A stretch of DNA of 64,000 bases from Cupriavidus basilensis (GCF_000876015.1 NZ_BBQM01000023.1:186001-250000); one strand, 5' to 3'. Numbered from the stretch's first letter, positions 1-8,284 are shown. Numbers and translations: made by a program. The notes: generated by a model from the sequence alone, not told the origin.

Positions 1-144
1 CCCGCGCTTGCCTTGGCCGGCCGCGCCCGGCGCCGGACCCGGCGCCCACACACCGGCCGATTCCGCCCTTCCCTCCGCCGGCCGGTCTGCTAATCTTTAT
101 TGCGGCGCAACTTCCGCCGTGTCCGGCTGAATACAGGAGGGAAA

Positions 145-537
145 ATGTTTCCGTGGATCTGGCTGTGGTCTCCCAACCTTCACTTCCCCTGGAGCGGCTC
201 AGTCGCCCAGCGCATCGACCCCGACCTGCTGTTCAACGCCATTTCGCCCTCCGCCGGCGACGCCGACATCGAACGGCGGGCCTTCCACATCGCCTCCTAC
301 GGGCGCCAGCTCGGCCTCATCACCGAAGTGCTGCTGCACGCGGTGGACCCCGCCGCCATCGACCCGCAGCGCGCCGCCGACTCGCTGGAGAGACTCAAGC
401 GCATCCGCGACGAAATCGAATGGCTCAAGACCGACGACGGCACGCTGTCGTCCGACGCGCTGCTCGGGCATCTGGCCCGGCTCAGGACGGAGAACCCGGC
501 TGAATTCACGCGGGTGTTGAGGATTGCGAACGGGTGA
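145..537 (+). CDS. Hypothetical protein, Trp-rich N-terminus
   Basis: Protein of 130 residues that I do not recognise. The start at 145 was chosen over an in-frame ATG at 100 because AGGAGG lies four bases upstream. The first 20 residues are rich in Trp and Pro (FPWIWLWSPNLHFPW) but do not form a normal signal peptide. The rest is predicted soluble and helical, with a charged segment around residues 90-110 (RLKRIRDEIEWLK). It converges on the T6SS immunity candidate, with 42 bases between the stop codons. Function unknown; the gene call itself is well supported by codon usage and the ribosome binding site. Confidence 0.65.
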   Translation: MFPWIWLWSPNLHFPWSGSVAQRIDPDLLFNAISPSAGDADIERRAFHIASYGRQLGLITEVLLHAVDPAAIDPQRAADSLERLKRIRDEIEWLKTDDGTLSSDALLGHLARLRTENPAEFTRVLRIANG

Positions 538-579
538 GTGTCGGGGCGGCCGGCAATACTGCCGGCACCACCTGCCCGG

Positions 580-1017
580 TCACTGATCCTCGCATGGAAC
601 GTCCGGATCCATGCCGTACATGCAGGCAAACGGGTCCCGCCACCTGTTTTGCTTGTACAGCAAGTACACCTTGTCGCCGCTCAGCCACTCCAGAATGGCC
701 GTACCGCCGGAATAGAGCCACCACTCGCCCGAACTATGGTCGCTGAACTCCACCGTGCCTTTTGCGTAGCAGGGAGAGTAGCGATCATGATGGATGATGC
801 GGCCCGCCACGGGATAGGCCTTCGAGAAGAAGCGAGCGACCTGCTTCTTGTTCGGGACGAATTTCCTGCACTCCTCCTGGACATACGGATCGGAGTCGTC
901 TAGCGCAAGTCCTGTACCATTGATGACGACCTTTGTCACGGTCCTGGCCTCGCACAGTGATACGGCGCAAAGCAGCATGAGGCCGGCTATTCCCGTTGCA
1001 ATCCGCTGATTCACCAT
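580..1017 (-). CDS. Exported protein, candidate T6SS immunity protein
   Basis: Protein of 145 residues with a Sec signal peptide (hydrophobic residues 7-21, likely cleavage near CEA-RT). The mature part has four cysteines (50, 83, 132, 142), so two disulfides in the periplasm are possible. It starts seven bases inside the end of the amidase gene, which suggests translational coupling. An exported small protein directly after a peptidoglycan amidase and Hcp is the expected layout for a periplasmic immunity protein that protects against the effector. I recognise no family, so the role rests on position and export signal only. The DNA is AT-richer than its neighbours, as in the amidase gene. Confidence 0.6.
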   Translation of the reverse strand: MVNQRIATGIAGLMLLCAVSLCEARTVTKVVINGTGLALDDSDPYVQEECRKFVPNKKQVARFFSKAYPVAGRIIHHDRYSPCYAKGTVEFSDHSSGEWWLYSGGTAILEWLSGDKVYLLYKQNRWRDPFACMYGMDPDVPCEDQ

Positions 1018-1601
1018 CTTGCTGTACTCGCTTCCGTCTTGTTCTTATGGGATATTTCTGGATGCCGATATATCGACTGCATTGATACGCCTAACGTATC
1101 TGATAGCTCCATGATCAACCAGCCAAGCGATTCATTTTGCTCATCGGTCACGTTCTCAAATATCTCCTTTCCTTTATCACCGAACGCCTTCCCGACCAGC
1201 TCTATCCCGATAGAGTCTCGCTTTGCCGGAAAGCGATCTGCCCAGCCTTTGTTTTCTTCATGCCGGCTACGCGTATGAAGATCCATTCTCTTTATTTTCT
1301 TGAATTCGGCAGGGGTGCAGCTTTTCTCGAGCAGGCACTTTGACTTCATCAATCCGACATGATTCGTGCTTCTATGAAGCGAAGCGGTCTGATAGATCGT
1401 CCCATCCTTGTCGATCAAAAAGTGCGCGCCGTTGGCATCCTTGTGCTGGTAGCTGTGAAACGTGCTCTGCGCCGTCGGCCCGTTCGTCTGATGCACCACA
1501 ATCCCATTCACCTTGTGCATCGGTCCGCGCTCGATCGCGGGATGGATGGCCAGCTTGACGCGCTCCGCGTCGACATGGCCTTGCTTCGAAATGAACAGCA
1601 T
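1011..1601 (-). CDS. N-acetylmuramoyl-L-alanine amidase, candidate T6SS effector
   Basis: Amidase_2 / PGRP-like enzyme of 196 residues, expected to cut the amide bond between muramic acid and the stem peptide. Visible family marks are VVHQTNG with candidate zinc ligand His37, AHFLIDKDGTIYQTA (59-73), and RHPEISHKNKTE with His180. The third ligand position, usually Asp or Cys in a KxDPG-like loop, reads KTEAS here, so Glu190 may replace it. There is no signal peptide, which fits delivery by a secretion system and not Sec export. GGAGGG precedes the start, 17 bases after the hcp stop. It overlaps the immunity candidate downstream. The gene is clearly AT-richer than the surrounding DNA, which suggests horizontal transfer. 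Confidence 0.82.
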   Translation of the reverse strand: MLFISKQGHVDAERVKLAIHPAIERGPMHKVNGIVVHQTNGPTAQSTFHSYQHKDANGAHFLIDKDGTIYQTASLHRSTNHVGLMKSKCLLEKSCTPAEFKKIKRMDLHTRSRHEENKGWADRFPAKRDSIGIELVGKAFGDKGKEIFENVTDEQNESLGWLIMELSDTLGVSMQSIYRHPEISHKNKTEASTARW

Positions 1602-1618
1602 GGCATTCCCTCCGGTGG

Positions 1619-2101
1619 TCAGATGGCCTTGTTGGCCTTGATGTCGTATCCCGCGCCCACCGTCCCGGCGCTGCCGCCCTGCGCGTTCTGCAGCACGTAG
1701 TCGTGCCGCACGCGGGCGAAGGACAGCCGGACCTCCTCGCGCGGCATGGCCATGTTGTGGCTGCCGGCCACGACGACCCGCGTGACCAGCACGTCCTCCA
1801 TCGTGATCTTCAGGTATTCGTGCGGCGTGCCGCCGGCCTTGCGCATGACCAGCACCGCGGTGTCGATGTGCCTGCCGGCCAGGCAATACTGCACGAGGGC
1901 GGGCGTCGCCCGGTCGACGTAGTGCTCGAAGGCGAGGTCATCCACGCTGCATTTGCCGGCGCCGCCGCCGCTGCCTTCGTGCATGCTGGCCGGCTGGCTG
2001 ACCGACCAGTCCCATGTCAGCACCTCGATCTCGTTCGGGTGGCGGGCATCGGCGGATTCGCCGTCGATGCCCGCCAGCTTCAGGAAAATGTCCTGGGACA
2101 T
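1619..2101 (-). CDS. hcp: Hcp family type VI secretion tube protein
   Basis: Protein of 160 residues that starts MSQDIFLKLAGIDGES, the typical Hcp opening (beta-strand followed by GIxGES). It includes the characteristic WDWSVSQP and the middle region with HVD/YVDRATP-like and KAGG segments (VMRKAGGTPHEYLKITMEDVLV). Hcp forms hexameric rings that stack into the T6SS inner tube and can carry small effectors in the ring lumen. The start was chosen for the GGAG six bases upstream and the family N-terminus; the reading frame runs further upstream without family similarity. No other T6SS structural genes are in the window, so this is an orphan hcp paired with its own effector cargo. Confidence 0.92.
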   Translation of the reverse strand: MSQDIFLKLAGIDGESADARHPNEIEVLTWDWSVSQPASMHEGSGGGAGKCSVDDLAFEHYVDRATPALVQYCLAGRHIDTAVLVMRKAGGTPHEYLKITMEDVLVTRVVVAGSHNMAMPREEVRLSFARVRHDYVLQNAQGGSAGTVGAGYDIKANKAI

Positions 2102-2320
2102 GGTTGCTCCTTTCTTGCCTGCGGGTTGAGATACGGATGCCTGCCGGCGCTGCGCCAACCGGCAAAGCACGGTATCAGCGCAGGCCGCGCGCGGATATTG
2201 GACGGGTATGAAATGCCTTTCCGCGACTGCGGCCGCCCGCACGGCGGCACGGGCGAAGCCGTCCCGGCTGGCGCGGCATGGCCCGGAACGGGCCGCCAAT
2301 GCCCATCCGGTTGGGGAAAT

Positions 2321-2341
2321 GAAAGCGCTTTCCGATAGAAT
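2321..2341 (+). promoter_or_regulatory. Candidate promoter with palindrome before the GGDEF gene
   Basis: A 12-base palindrome GAAAGCGCTTTC is followed by TAGAAT, a plausible -10 hexamer, about 70 bases before the cyclase start. No good -35 is visible. The rest of the 308-base gap to hcp shows nothing else. Confidence 0.3.
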
Positions 2342-2409
2342 CCTGCCTTTCCGATTGCTGCAACGCGAACCGGCGGCACAACGCGCGGAATTCACGGGAA
2401 TCGAGGAAC

Positions 2410-3546
2410 ATGGAAACAGCGGCTTTCAGCTTGCCACGTTGGCGCTCTACGGCCTGGTTATGCGACCCGGGCGCGAACGTTCCTGAAGACATCCGCATCA
2501 AGCTGATCGGCAGCCTGTTCGGCACCCTGCCCATCTTCGCCGGCGGCGTGCTCAACACCGTCGCCGTAGCGATAGCCATCGCCTGGCGCGACCCCAGCCC
2601 GGCCTTCGTGGCCTGGGTCATCATCGAGATCCTGCTGTGCGGCACGCGGCTGGGCGTCCTGACGGCGGCGCACCGCGCGGCGACGGCGGGCCGCTCCACC
2701 TTCACCGACGTCTACATCCTGCTCGCGGTGCTGTGGGGCGCGAGCGTGGGCTACGGCACCTTCATCAGCATCCTCAGCGGCGACTGGGTGGCGGCAACCA
2801 TGTCCTGCCTGTCCGCCGCCGCGATGGTGGGCGGCATCTGCTTCCGCAATTTCGGCGCGCCGCGGCTGGTGGCGATCATGATCCTGCTGTCGCTCGGCCC
2901 GTGCTGCATCGCCGCGGTGCTTTCCGGCGAGGCCGTGATGCGCCTGACCCTCGTGCAGATCCCGTTCTACCTGGTCGCCATGAGCATCGCGGCCTTCCAC
3001 CTGAACAAGCTGCTGGTCACCACCATGAAGGCGGAGCGGGAAAACGACCATCGCGCCCGCCACGACGCCCTCACCGGCCTGCCGAACCGCGCGGGGCTGG
3101 TCCACGCCTCCGCGCATCTGTACAAGGCGGACCAGATCGGCGAAGGCAAGACGGCGGTGCTGTACATGGACCTCGACGGCTTCAAGCCGGTCAACGACCA
3201 GCACGGCCACGAGGCCGGCGACCAGTTGCTGGTCACGATCGGCAAGCGGCTCGATGCGCTCAAGGGCCCGGACGACATGGTGTTCCGCATCGGCGGTGAC
3301 GAATTCGTGGTCATCGTGCGCGCCGGCGACCAGGCCGAGATCGCCAGCTTCGCCGACCGGCTGGTCAGCGAAGTGCCGGTGCCGTTCACGCTGGAGCCCG
3401 ACGTCAGCGTGGAGATCGGCGCGAGCGTCGGGGTCGCGCTGATACCGGAGCACGGCGCTGACGTGATGGCCGCGCTGACCGCGGCGGACAAGGCCCTGAC
3501 GCTGGCCAAGCTCGGCGGCAAGGCGCAGTGGACGCTGGCGACCTAG
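2410..3546 (+). CDS. Membrane-bound GGDEF diguanylate cyclase
   Basis: Protein of 378 residues that should make cyclic di-GMP from two GTP. Residues 30-200 hold about five or six membrane helices of a MASE-like sensor region. The C-terminal GGDEF domain starts at the conserved DALTGLPNR and has GGDEF intact at 295-299, so it should be active. The inhibitory I-site, normally RxxD five residues before GGDEF, reads KGPD here and is probably not functional. GAGGA lies just before the start. It is divergent from hcp and converges on hpnL. Signal sensed is unknown. Confidence 0.88.
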   Translation: METAAFSLPRWRSTAWLCDPGANVPEDIRIKLIGSLFGTLPIFAGGVLNTVAVAIAIAWRDPSPAFVAWVIIEILLCGTRLGVLTAAHRAATAGRSTFTDVYILLAVLWGASVGYGTFISILSGDWVAATMSCLSAAAMVGGICFRNFGAPRLVAIMILLSLGPCCIAAVLSGEAVMRLTLVQIPFYLVAMSIAAFHLNKLLVTTMKAERENDHRARHDALTGLPNRAGLVHASAHLYKADQIGEGKTAVLYMDLDGFKPVNDQHGHEAGDQLLVTIGKRLDALKGPDDMVFRIGGDEFVVIVRAGDQAEIASFADRLVSEVPVPFTLEPDVSVEIGASVGVALIPEHGADVMAALTAADKALTLAKLGGKAQWTLAT

Positions 3547-3564
3547 CGTCACGATGTCATGGCG

Positions 3565-4578
3565 TCACGGCGCCTTCCCGGAAACCTGCCGCGCCGCCGC
3601 TCCCCGCCGCCACCCCCGCACCTCCACCCACTGCCAGGACAGCAGCGCCGGCACGCCGAACAGCACTTCCCGCGCGCGCCTGACCAGCGCCAGCGACAGC
3701 GCGACCTGCGCATCGACCCCGAGCAGGTTGCCCAGCAGCACCATCACCGCCTCCTGCACGCCCAGGCCCGCCGGCACGAAGAAAGCCACCTGGCGCGCCG
3801 CCTGGGTCAGCGATTCGATGGCGACGGCCTGCCAGAACGGCAGCGGATGGCCGAGCAGCCATAACGCGCACCAGGTTTCCAGCGCGCCGGCGGCGAAGCC
3901 GGCAAGCTGCCAGGCCAGCGCCGCCGCCAGTCTGCCGTGGCGCCGGTTGAGGGCGCGGATGGCGGCGTCGAGGCGGGCGCCGTCGAGCATGGCCACGAGG
4001 CGGTGATCGGCGCCGAGCAGGCGCCCGGCCGCGCTCTCCAGCCGCGCGAAGATGCCGCCGTAGCGCAGCGAGAGCGCGAACAGCACCGGCACCGGGAGCG
4101 ACAGCGCCAGCCCGAGCGCCACCACCCAGGCCTGGGTGCCGTCGTGCAGGGCGGCCACCAGCAGCAGCGTGCCGAGCACGCAGAACAGATACTGGGCGAA
4201 CAGCGTGACCATGACTTCGACCACGATGCTGGCGGTCACGGCGGTGGTGTCGCGGACGCGCAGGCGGGCCAGGCGGATGCCCGCCAGCTCGCCGCCCACG
4301 CTGGCGACCGGCAGCAGGCGGCTGACGGCTTCGCGCACGGCGGCAACCCACCACAGGAAGCCCAGCCCGGCCCGCCCGTCCGGGTCCGCCGCGGCCAGCA
4401 GTACGCGCCAGCCCCGCGCGTCCAGCAGCAGCGGCAGCGCGTGCAGCGGCACCAGCAGCAGCAGCGGCCAGCCGGCCCGGGCGACGATGCCGGCCACGTC
4501 GCCGGCGCCCTCGTGGATCACCAGGGCGATCAGCGCCAGCAGGCCGAGCAGCCCCGCGAGACAGGCCAGGCGCTTCAT
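3565..4578 (-). CDS. hpnL: Hopanoid-associated membrane protein HpnL
   Basis: Integral membrane protein of 337 residues with about eight hydrophobic helices, of the UPF0104 / lysylphosphatidylglycerol synthase membrane-domain superfamily. Family-like signatures are SVGGELAGIRLAR near 95 and the C-terminal PAGLGVQEAVMVLL. Its ATG overlaps the hpnK stop by four bases, and it is last in the hpnI-J-K-L order known from Burkholderia. HpnL is associated with hopanoid clusters, with a possible role in lipid transport or flipping; its reaction is not established. It lacks the C-terminal catalytic domain of true LPG synthases. Confidence 0.85.
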   Translation of the reverse strand: MKRLACLAGLLGLLALIALVIHEGAGDVAGIVARAGWPLLLLVPLHALPLLLDARGWRVLLAAADPDGRAGLGFLWWVAAVREAVSRLLPVASVGGELAGIRLARLRVRDTTAVTASIVVEVMVTLFAQYLFCVLGTLLLVAALHDGTQAWVVALGLALSLPVPVLFALSLRYGGIFARLESAAGRLLGADHRLVAMLDGARLDAAIRALNRRHGRLAAALAWQLAGFAAGALETWCALWLLGHPLPFWQAVAIESLTQAARQVAFFVPAGLGVQEAVMVLLGNLLGVDAQVALSLALVRRAREVLFGVPALLSWQWVEVRGWRRGAAARQVSGKAP

Positions 4579-5495
4579 GCGGCGGTCATGCCGGCTCCCG
4601 GCGCGCCGCCGGGCGGCGGATCGGGGAGATCGAGGGGATCGGGGAAGAGGTCGCTGAAGCCGCCGCGGCGCGGCACCGCGTGGTCCAGCGCGGCGCGCAC
4701 GCGCGGCGACAGCAGCGCGGCCAGCTCGTCGGCATGGCGATAGCCGTGCATGGCGGGCGCGATCTCGGCGCCGGACACCACGCCCGGATGGAAGTAGATC
4801 TCGCCCACGCCGGCCGGCAGGCGGGCCAATGCGCGCAGCAGCGCGCGCTCGTCCATCGCGCCGCTGTCGGCGATGCCGATCACGTAATCGTTGTGGGCCA
4901 CGCCGGCCGCGTCCAGCCGGCGCCGCGCCAGCGCCAGCCAGGGCCGCAGCAGCCGCGGCGCGCGCGCCTCGCCCGGCAGGCGCACGGCGCGCAGGCCGAA
5001 CTCGCGGCCGATCCGCAGCACCAGCCCCAGCACGGTGGGATGCAGGTGGAAATGCTTGTGGGCATTGACGTGGTCCAGCGCCAGCCCGGTCGCCGCGAAC
5101 GCGGCGAACTGCGCGCGGATCTCGGCGGCCAGCTGGCGCCGCACGTGAGGCAGGAAGAAAAAGCGCGCGCCGTCGCGCGCCATCGCCGAGCCGAAGCGGC
5201 CCTGCGCGTCCACCAGCGCCGGGATGCGGGCCGGCGGCAGCACCGCGGGCCCGTCGGCCAGCACCAGGTGCAGGCCCACCCGCAGGCCGGGCAGGCGCCG
5301 CGCGCGCGCCACCGCGTCGGCCGCGGCGCCGGCCCCCACCATCAGGCTGGCGGCGTTGAGCACGCCGTCGCGGCAGGCGCGTTCCACCGCCTCGTTGACC
5401 GCCGGGTGCAGGCCGAAGTCGTCGGCGGTGAGGATCAGGGCGCGCCGCGCTGCGGCTGCGGTTTCCACGGTTGCCTTGCCCACGGCCGTCGTCAC
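4575..5495 (-). CDS. hpnK: Hopanoid deacetylase HpnK (YdjC/ChbG family)
   Basis: Protein of 306 residues. In hopanoid synthesis HpnK removes the acetyl group from N-acetylglucosaminyl bacteriohopanetetrol to give the glucosamine form. Motifs of the YdjC carbohydrate deacetylase fold are visible: TADDFGLHPAVN near residue 25 with the catalytic or metal-binding Asp pair, HVNAHKHFHLHP near 145, and YFHPG near 240. The start is a GTG that overlaps the hpnJ stop as GTGA; the frame stays open far upstream, but that part is the shadow of hpnJ. The C-terminus ends in a Pro-rich tail. Confidence 0.88.
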   Translation of the reverse strand: MTTAVGKATVETAAAARRALILTADDFGLHPAVNEAVERACRDGVLNAASLMVGAGAAADAVARARRLPGLRVGLHLVLADGPAVLPPARIPALVDAQGRFGSAMARDGARFFFLPHVRRQLAAEIRAQFAAFAATGLALDHVNAHKHFHLHPTVLGLVLRIGREFGLRAVRLPGEARAPRLLRPWLALARRRLDAAGVAHNDYVIGIADSGAMDERALLRALARLPAGVGEIYFHPGVVSGAEIAPAMHGYRHADELAALLSPRVRAALDHAVPRRGGFSDLFPDPLDLPDPPPGGAPGAGMTAA

Positions 5496-6913
5496 GCCTC
5501 GTGCGAGCGCAGGAAGCGGAAGAACTCCACGCCTTCGCGCAGCCGCCGCTTCATCATTTCGCGGCTGCCGAGCATCTCGCGCACGATCTCCCAGATCTTG
5601 GCCGGGCGGAAGTAGAAACGCTTGTAGAAGGTTTCCACGCCGTGGTAGATCTCCTCGCGCGACAGGTGCGGGTAGCTGATCGCGGCCAGCTGGATGCCCT
5701 GGTCGTTGACCAGGTTGATGACCTTGTTCTCGGCCAGCCAGCCGTTGTCCACCGCCTGGCGGTACAGCGCGGTGCCCGGATACGGCGCCGCCAGCGACAC
5801 CTGGATGGTGTGGGGGTTGATGTCCTTGGCGTAGGCGATGGTCTTCTCGATGGTCTCGCGCGTCTCGCCCGGCAGGCCCAGGATGAAGGTGCCGTGGATG
5901 GTGATGCCGAGCTTGCGGCAATCCTCGGTGAAGCGGCGCGCGATGTCCGTGCGCAGGCCCTTCTTGATGTTCAGCAGGATCTGGTCGTCGCCGGACTCGT
6001 AGCCCACCAGCAGCAGGCGCAGGCCGTTTTCCTTCATGATCTTGAGCGTGCTGTAGGGCACGTTGGCCTTGGCGTTGCACGACCACGTCACGCCGAGCTC
6101 GCCCAGCCCGCGGGCGATCTCCTCCACGCGCGGCTTGAAGTCGGTGAAGGTGTCGTCGTCGAACATGATCTCCCTGACCTCGGGCATGTTCTCCTTGATC
6201 CATTTCACCTCGGCGATCACGCTCTGCGCCGAGCGCGTGCGGTAGCGGTGCCCGCCCACGGTCTGCGGCCACAGGCAGAAGGTGCATTTCGAGCGGCAGC
6301 CCCGGCCGGTGTAGATCGACACGTAGGGGTGCTTCAGGTAGCCGATGAAGTAGTTCTCGACCTTGAGGTCCCGCTTGTAAATGGGGGCCACGAACGGCAG
6401 CTCGTCCATGTTCTCGATCATCGGGCGCGGGCCGTTGTGCCCGAACGAGCCGTCGGGCAGCCGGTAGCTCAGGCCGGCGATGTCCTCGAGCGGCAGGCCC
6501 GCGGCCACGTCGCGGCAGGTGTAGTCGAATTCCTCGCGGCACACGAAGTCGATGGCCGCGCTGGCGCCCAGCGTGCCGCCGGGATCGACCGCCGGCTTGG
6601 CGCCGACCATGCCGATCAGCACGTCGGGCTTGCGTTGCTTCAGCGCCTCGGCGAACTTCGCGTCGGTCGGGAAGGACGGCGTGCTGGTGTGGATGATGAC
6701 GAGCTCGTAGCCGGCGGCGATCTCCAGCACCTGCGCCACGCCGAGGCCGTCGGCCGGCGCGTCCAGCACGCGGCTGCCGGGCACCAGCGCGGCGGGCTGG
6801 GCCAGCCAGGTGGGATACCAGAACGACTTGATCTCGCGCCTGGCCTGGTAGCGCGAGCCCGCGCCACCGTCGAAGCCGTCGAAAGAGGGAGCCTGCAGGA
6901 AGAGGGTTCTCAT
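5492..6913 (-). CDS. hpnJ: Hopanoid radical SAM protein HpnJ
   Basis: Protein of 473 residues. HpnJ contracts the glucosamine ring of hopanoid glucosamine to the cyclitol ether head group, by family knowledge. A cobalamin-binding-like N-terminal region (1-190) is followed by a radical SAM core with the iron-sulfur motif CRSKCTFC (Cys206, Cys210, Cys213) and the SAM-region segment MFDDDTFTDF near 280. The start MRTLFLQAPSFDGFDGG matches the family opening; an upstream in-frame ATG at 6988 would add 25 atypical residues inside hpnI. It begins 25 bases after hpnI ends its own frame in the overlap region, so the operon is compact. Confidence 0.92.
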   Translation of the reverse strand: MRTLFLQAPSFDGFDGGAGSRYQARREIKSFWYPTWLAQPAALVPGSRVLDAPADGLGVAQVLEIAAGYELVIIHTSTPSFPTDAKFAEALKQRKPDVLIGMVGAKPAVDPGGTLGASAAIDFVCREEFDYTCRDVAAGLPLEDIAGLSYRLPDGSFGHNGPRPMIENMDELPFVAPIYKRDLKVENYFIGYLKHPYVSIYTGRGCRSKCTFCLWPQTVGGHRYRTRSAQSVIAEVKWIKENMPEVREIMFDDDTFTDFKPRVEEIARGLGELGVTWSCNAKANVPYSTLKIMKENGLRLLLVGYESGDDQILLNIKKGLRTDIARRFTEDCRKLGITIHGTFILGLPGETRETIEKTIAYAKDINPHTIQVSLAAPYPGTALYRQAVDNGWLAENKVINLVNDQGIQLAAISYPHLSREEIYHGVETFYKRFYFRPAKIWEIVREMLGSREMMKRRLREGVEFFRFLRSHEA

Positions 6914-6938
6914 AGCGGTCTCTGATGGGTCATCCGGT

Positions 6939-8168
6939 TCATTTGCCATCGACGGACAGGACGGACGACGAAGCGCCATGCTCGCCATTGTCCGTGCCCG
7001 CGGGCCGTGGGGAAAGGGGGTACGCGCCTGGCGCGGCGCCGCCGCCGGCCGGCGCGGCGGGCGCGTGCCGGTCGCGAATCGACAGCATCTGCCCGCGCCA
7101 GCGCACCTGGTCGCCGAACAGCGCGGCGACCCACTCGGCCAGCAGCAGCACGTCGCGCAGCGGCGCCCGCAGGGCCGCGCCGAGACTGCCCGCCAGCAGG
7201 CTGCGCGCGCCTATCCCGGCCAGCGCGACGGCCAGCACCGGCGGCTGCGGCGCCAGCCATGCCGCCAGCGCCAGCATCGGCCAGGTAAACGTGATGAAGA
7301 TAAAGGCGAAGCCGGACGGGTTGATCGAGCGGATGGTGCGCAGCCAGCGCAGCTCGTGGCTCCACAGCGCCGCCAGATGTGTCTCCGTCACGTCGGTGCT
7401 GACCTCCACTTCCGACAGCACCGTGCGCAGCCCCCGCTGGCGGGTCAGCTCGCCAAGCCAGAAATCGTCGGCGAGGCGGTCGGACAGCGCGGCGAAGCCG
7501 CCGACGGCGTCGAGCACCTCGCGCCGCAGCGCAATCGTGGCGCCGAAGGAAAAGCGCCGCGAGCCGCAGGCGTGGGCCACGCGCGCGGAGGGCGCGAACC
7601 AGTCGTCGATGAACTGCGCGCCGAGGGCCGGCCACAGCCCGCCCACCGGGCGGCCGCGGTACAGGCAGGTCACCACGCCCACGGCGGGATCGGCCAGCGG
7701 CGCGGTGACGCGCGCGAGGTAGTCCGGGTCCGCCGCGATGTCGCTGTCGGCCACCACCAGCCAGGGGTGGCGCGCCCGCGGCAGCAGGTTGATCAGGTTG
7801 CTGACCTTCAGGTTGCTGCCGTGCACGAGCGGGCACACCACGAGGGCGATGTCGCACGCCGGGAAATCCGCCCGCAGGCGCTCGACCACGGCAATGGCGG
7901 GGTCGTTGGCGGCGCGCACGCCGAATACCAGCTGGAACGCCGGATGCCGCTGCCGGCACAGGCCGGCGAGGTTGTCGTAGAGATTGGGATCGGCGCCGCA
8001 CAGTGGCTTGAGCACGCTGACCGGCTTCGGGCCGGCATCTGCCGGCGCCGCGCAAGACCTGTGCCGCGCCGGAGCCCGCCAGGTGGCGGCGGCGGCGGCG
8101 CCCGCATAGGCGGTGGCCAGGCACGCCAGCGCGGTGCCGGCCGGTGCCAAATGGGAAAACACCTGCAT
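6939..8168 (-). CDS. hpnI: Hopanoid glycosyltransferase HpnI
   Basis: Membrane glycosyltransferase of family GT2/GT21 type, 409 residues. HpnI transfers N-acetylglucosamine to bacteriohopanetetrol. Visible marks: N-terminal membrane helix, SVLKPLCGADPNLYDNL (family opening of the catalytic domain), VVADSDI with the nucleotide-sugar metal site, DRLADDFWLG, and HELRWLRTIR, the equivalent of the Q/RxxRW acceptor-side motif. Two or three C-terminal helices follow. The start MQVFSH has GGGAG upstream. First gene of the hpnIJKL operon. No squalene-hopene cyclase or hpnG/H/O genes are in the window. Confidence 0.9.
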   Translation of the reverse strand: MQVFSHLAPAGTALACLATAYAGAAAAATWRAPARHRSCAAPADAGPKPVSVLKPLCGADPNLYDNLAGLCRQRHPAFQLVFGVRAANDPAIAVVERLRADFPACDIALVVCPLVHGSNLKVSNLINLLPRARHPWLVVADSDIAADPDYLARVTAPLADPAVGVVTCLYRGRPVGGLWPALGAQFIDDWFAPSARVAHACGSRRFSFGATIALRREVLDAVGGFAALSDRLADDFWLGELTRQRGLRTVLSEVEVSTDVTETHLAALWSHELRWLRTIRSINPSGFAFIFITFTWPMLALAAWLAPQPPVLAVALAGIGARSLLAGSLGAALRAPLRDVLLLAEWVAALFGDQVRWRGQMLSIRDRHAPAAPAGGGAAPGAYPLSPRPAGTDNGEHGASSSVLSVDGK

Positions 8169-8257
8169 GGAAGACTCCCGATCCAGGCATCGCCCGCTGC
8201 CTCGGCGGGCGCGGTGCGGTGAAGGCGCTGCGCTGTGGGTGCGCGCGCTTGGCCGCC

Positions 8258-8284
8258 AGTGTAGGAATGGTTTCCTTAAGGAAA
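8258..8284 (-). promoter_or_regulatory. Candidate hpnI promoter with palindrome
   Basis: On the minus strand TACACT (8263-8258) can serve as a -10 box about 90 bases before hpnI. Directly upstream is a perfect 14-base palindrome TTTCCTTAAGGAAA (8271-8284) in an AT-rich patch that overlaps the -35 zone, a plausible operator. The -35 match is poor. The remaining gap up to 8575 shows no other structure. Confidence 0.4.

Noticed and set aside
1..144. Possible gene fragment or tRNA at the left edge
   Set aside because: No open frame with start and ribosome binding site other than the gene at 145, and no cloverleaf could be drawn.
4575..6542. 655-codon frame that would fuse a protein to the front of HpnK
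   Set aside because: Its first half is the shadow of hpnJ in another frame; the GTGA overlap and the TADDFG motif fix the true hpnK start.
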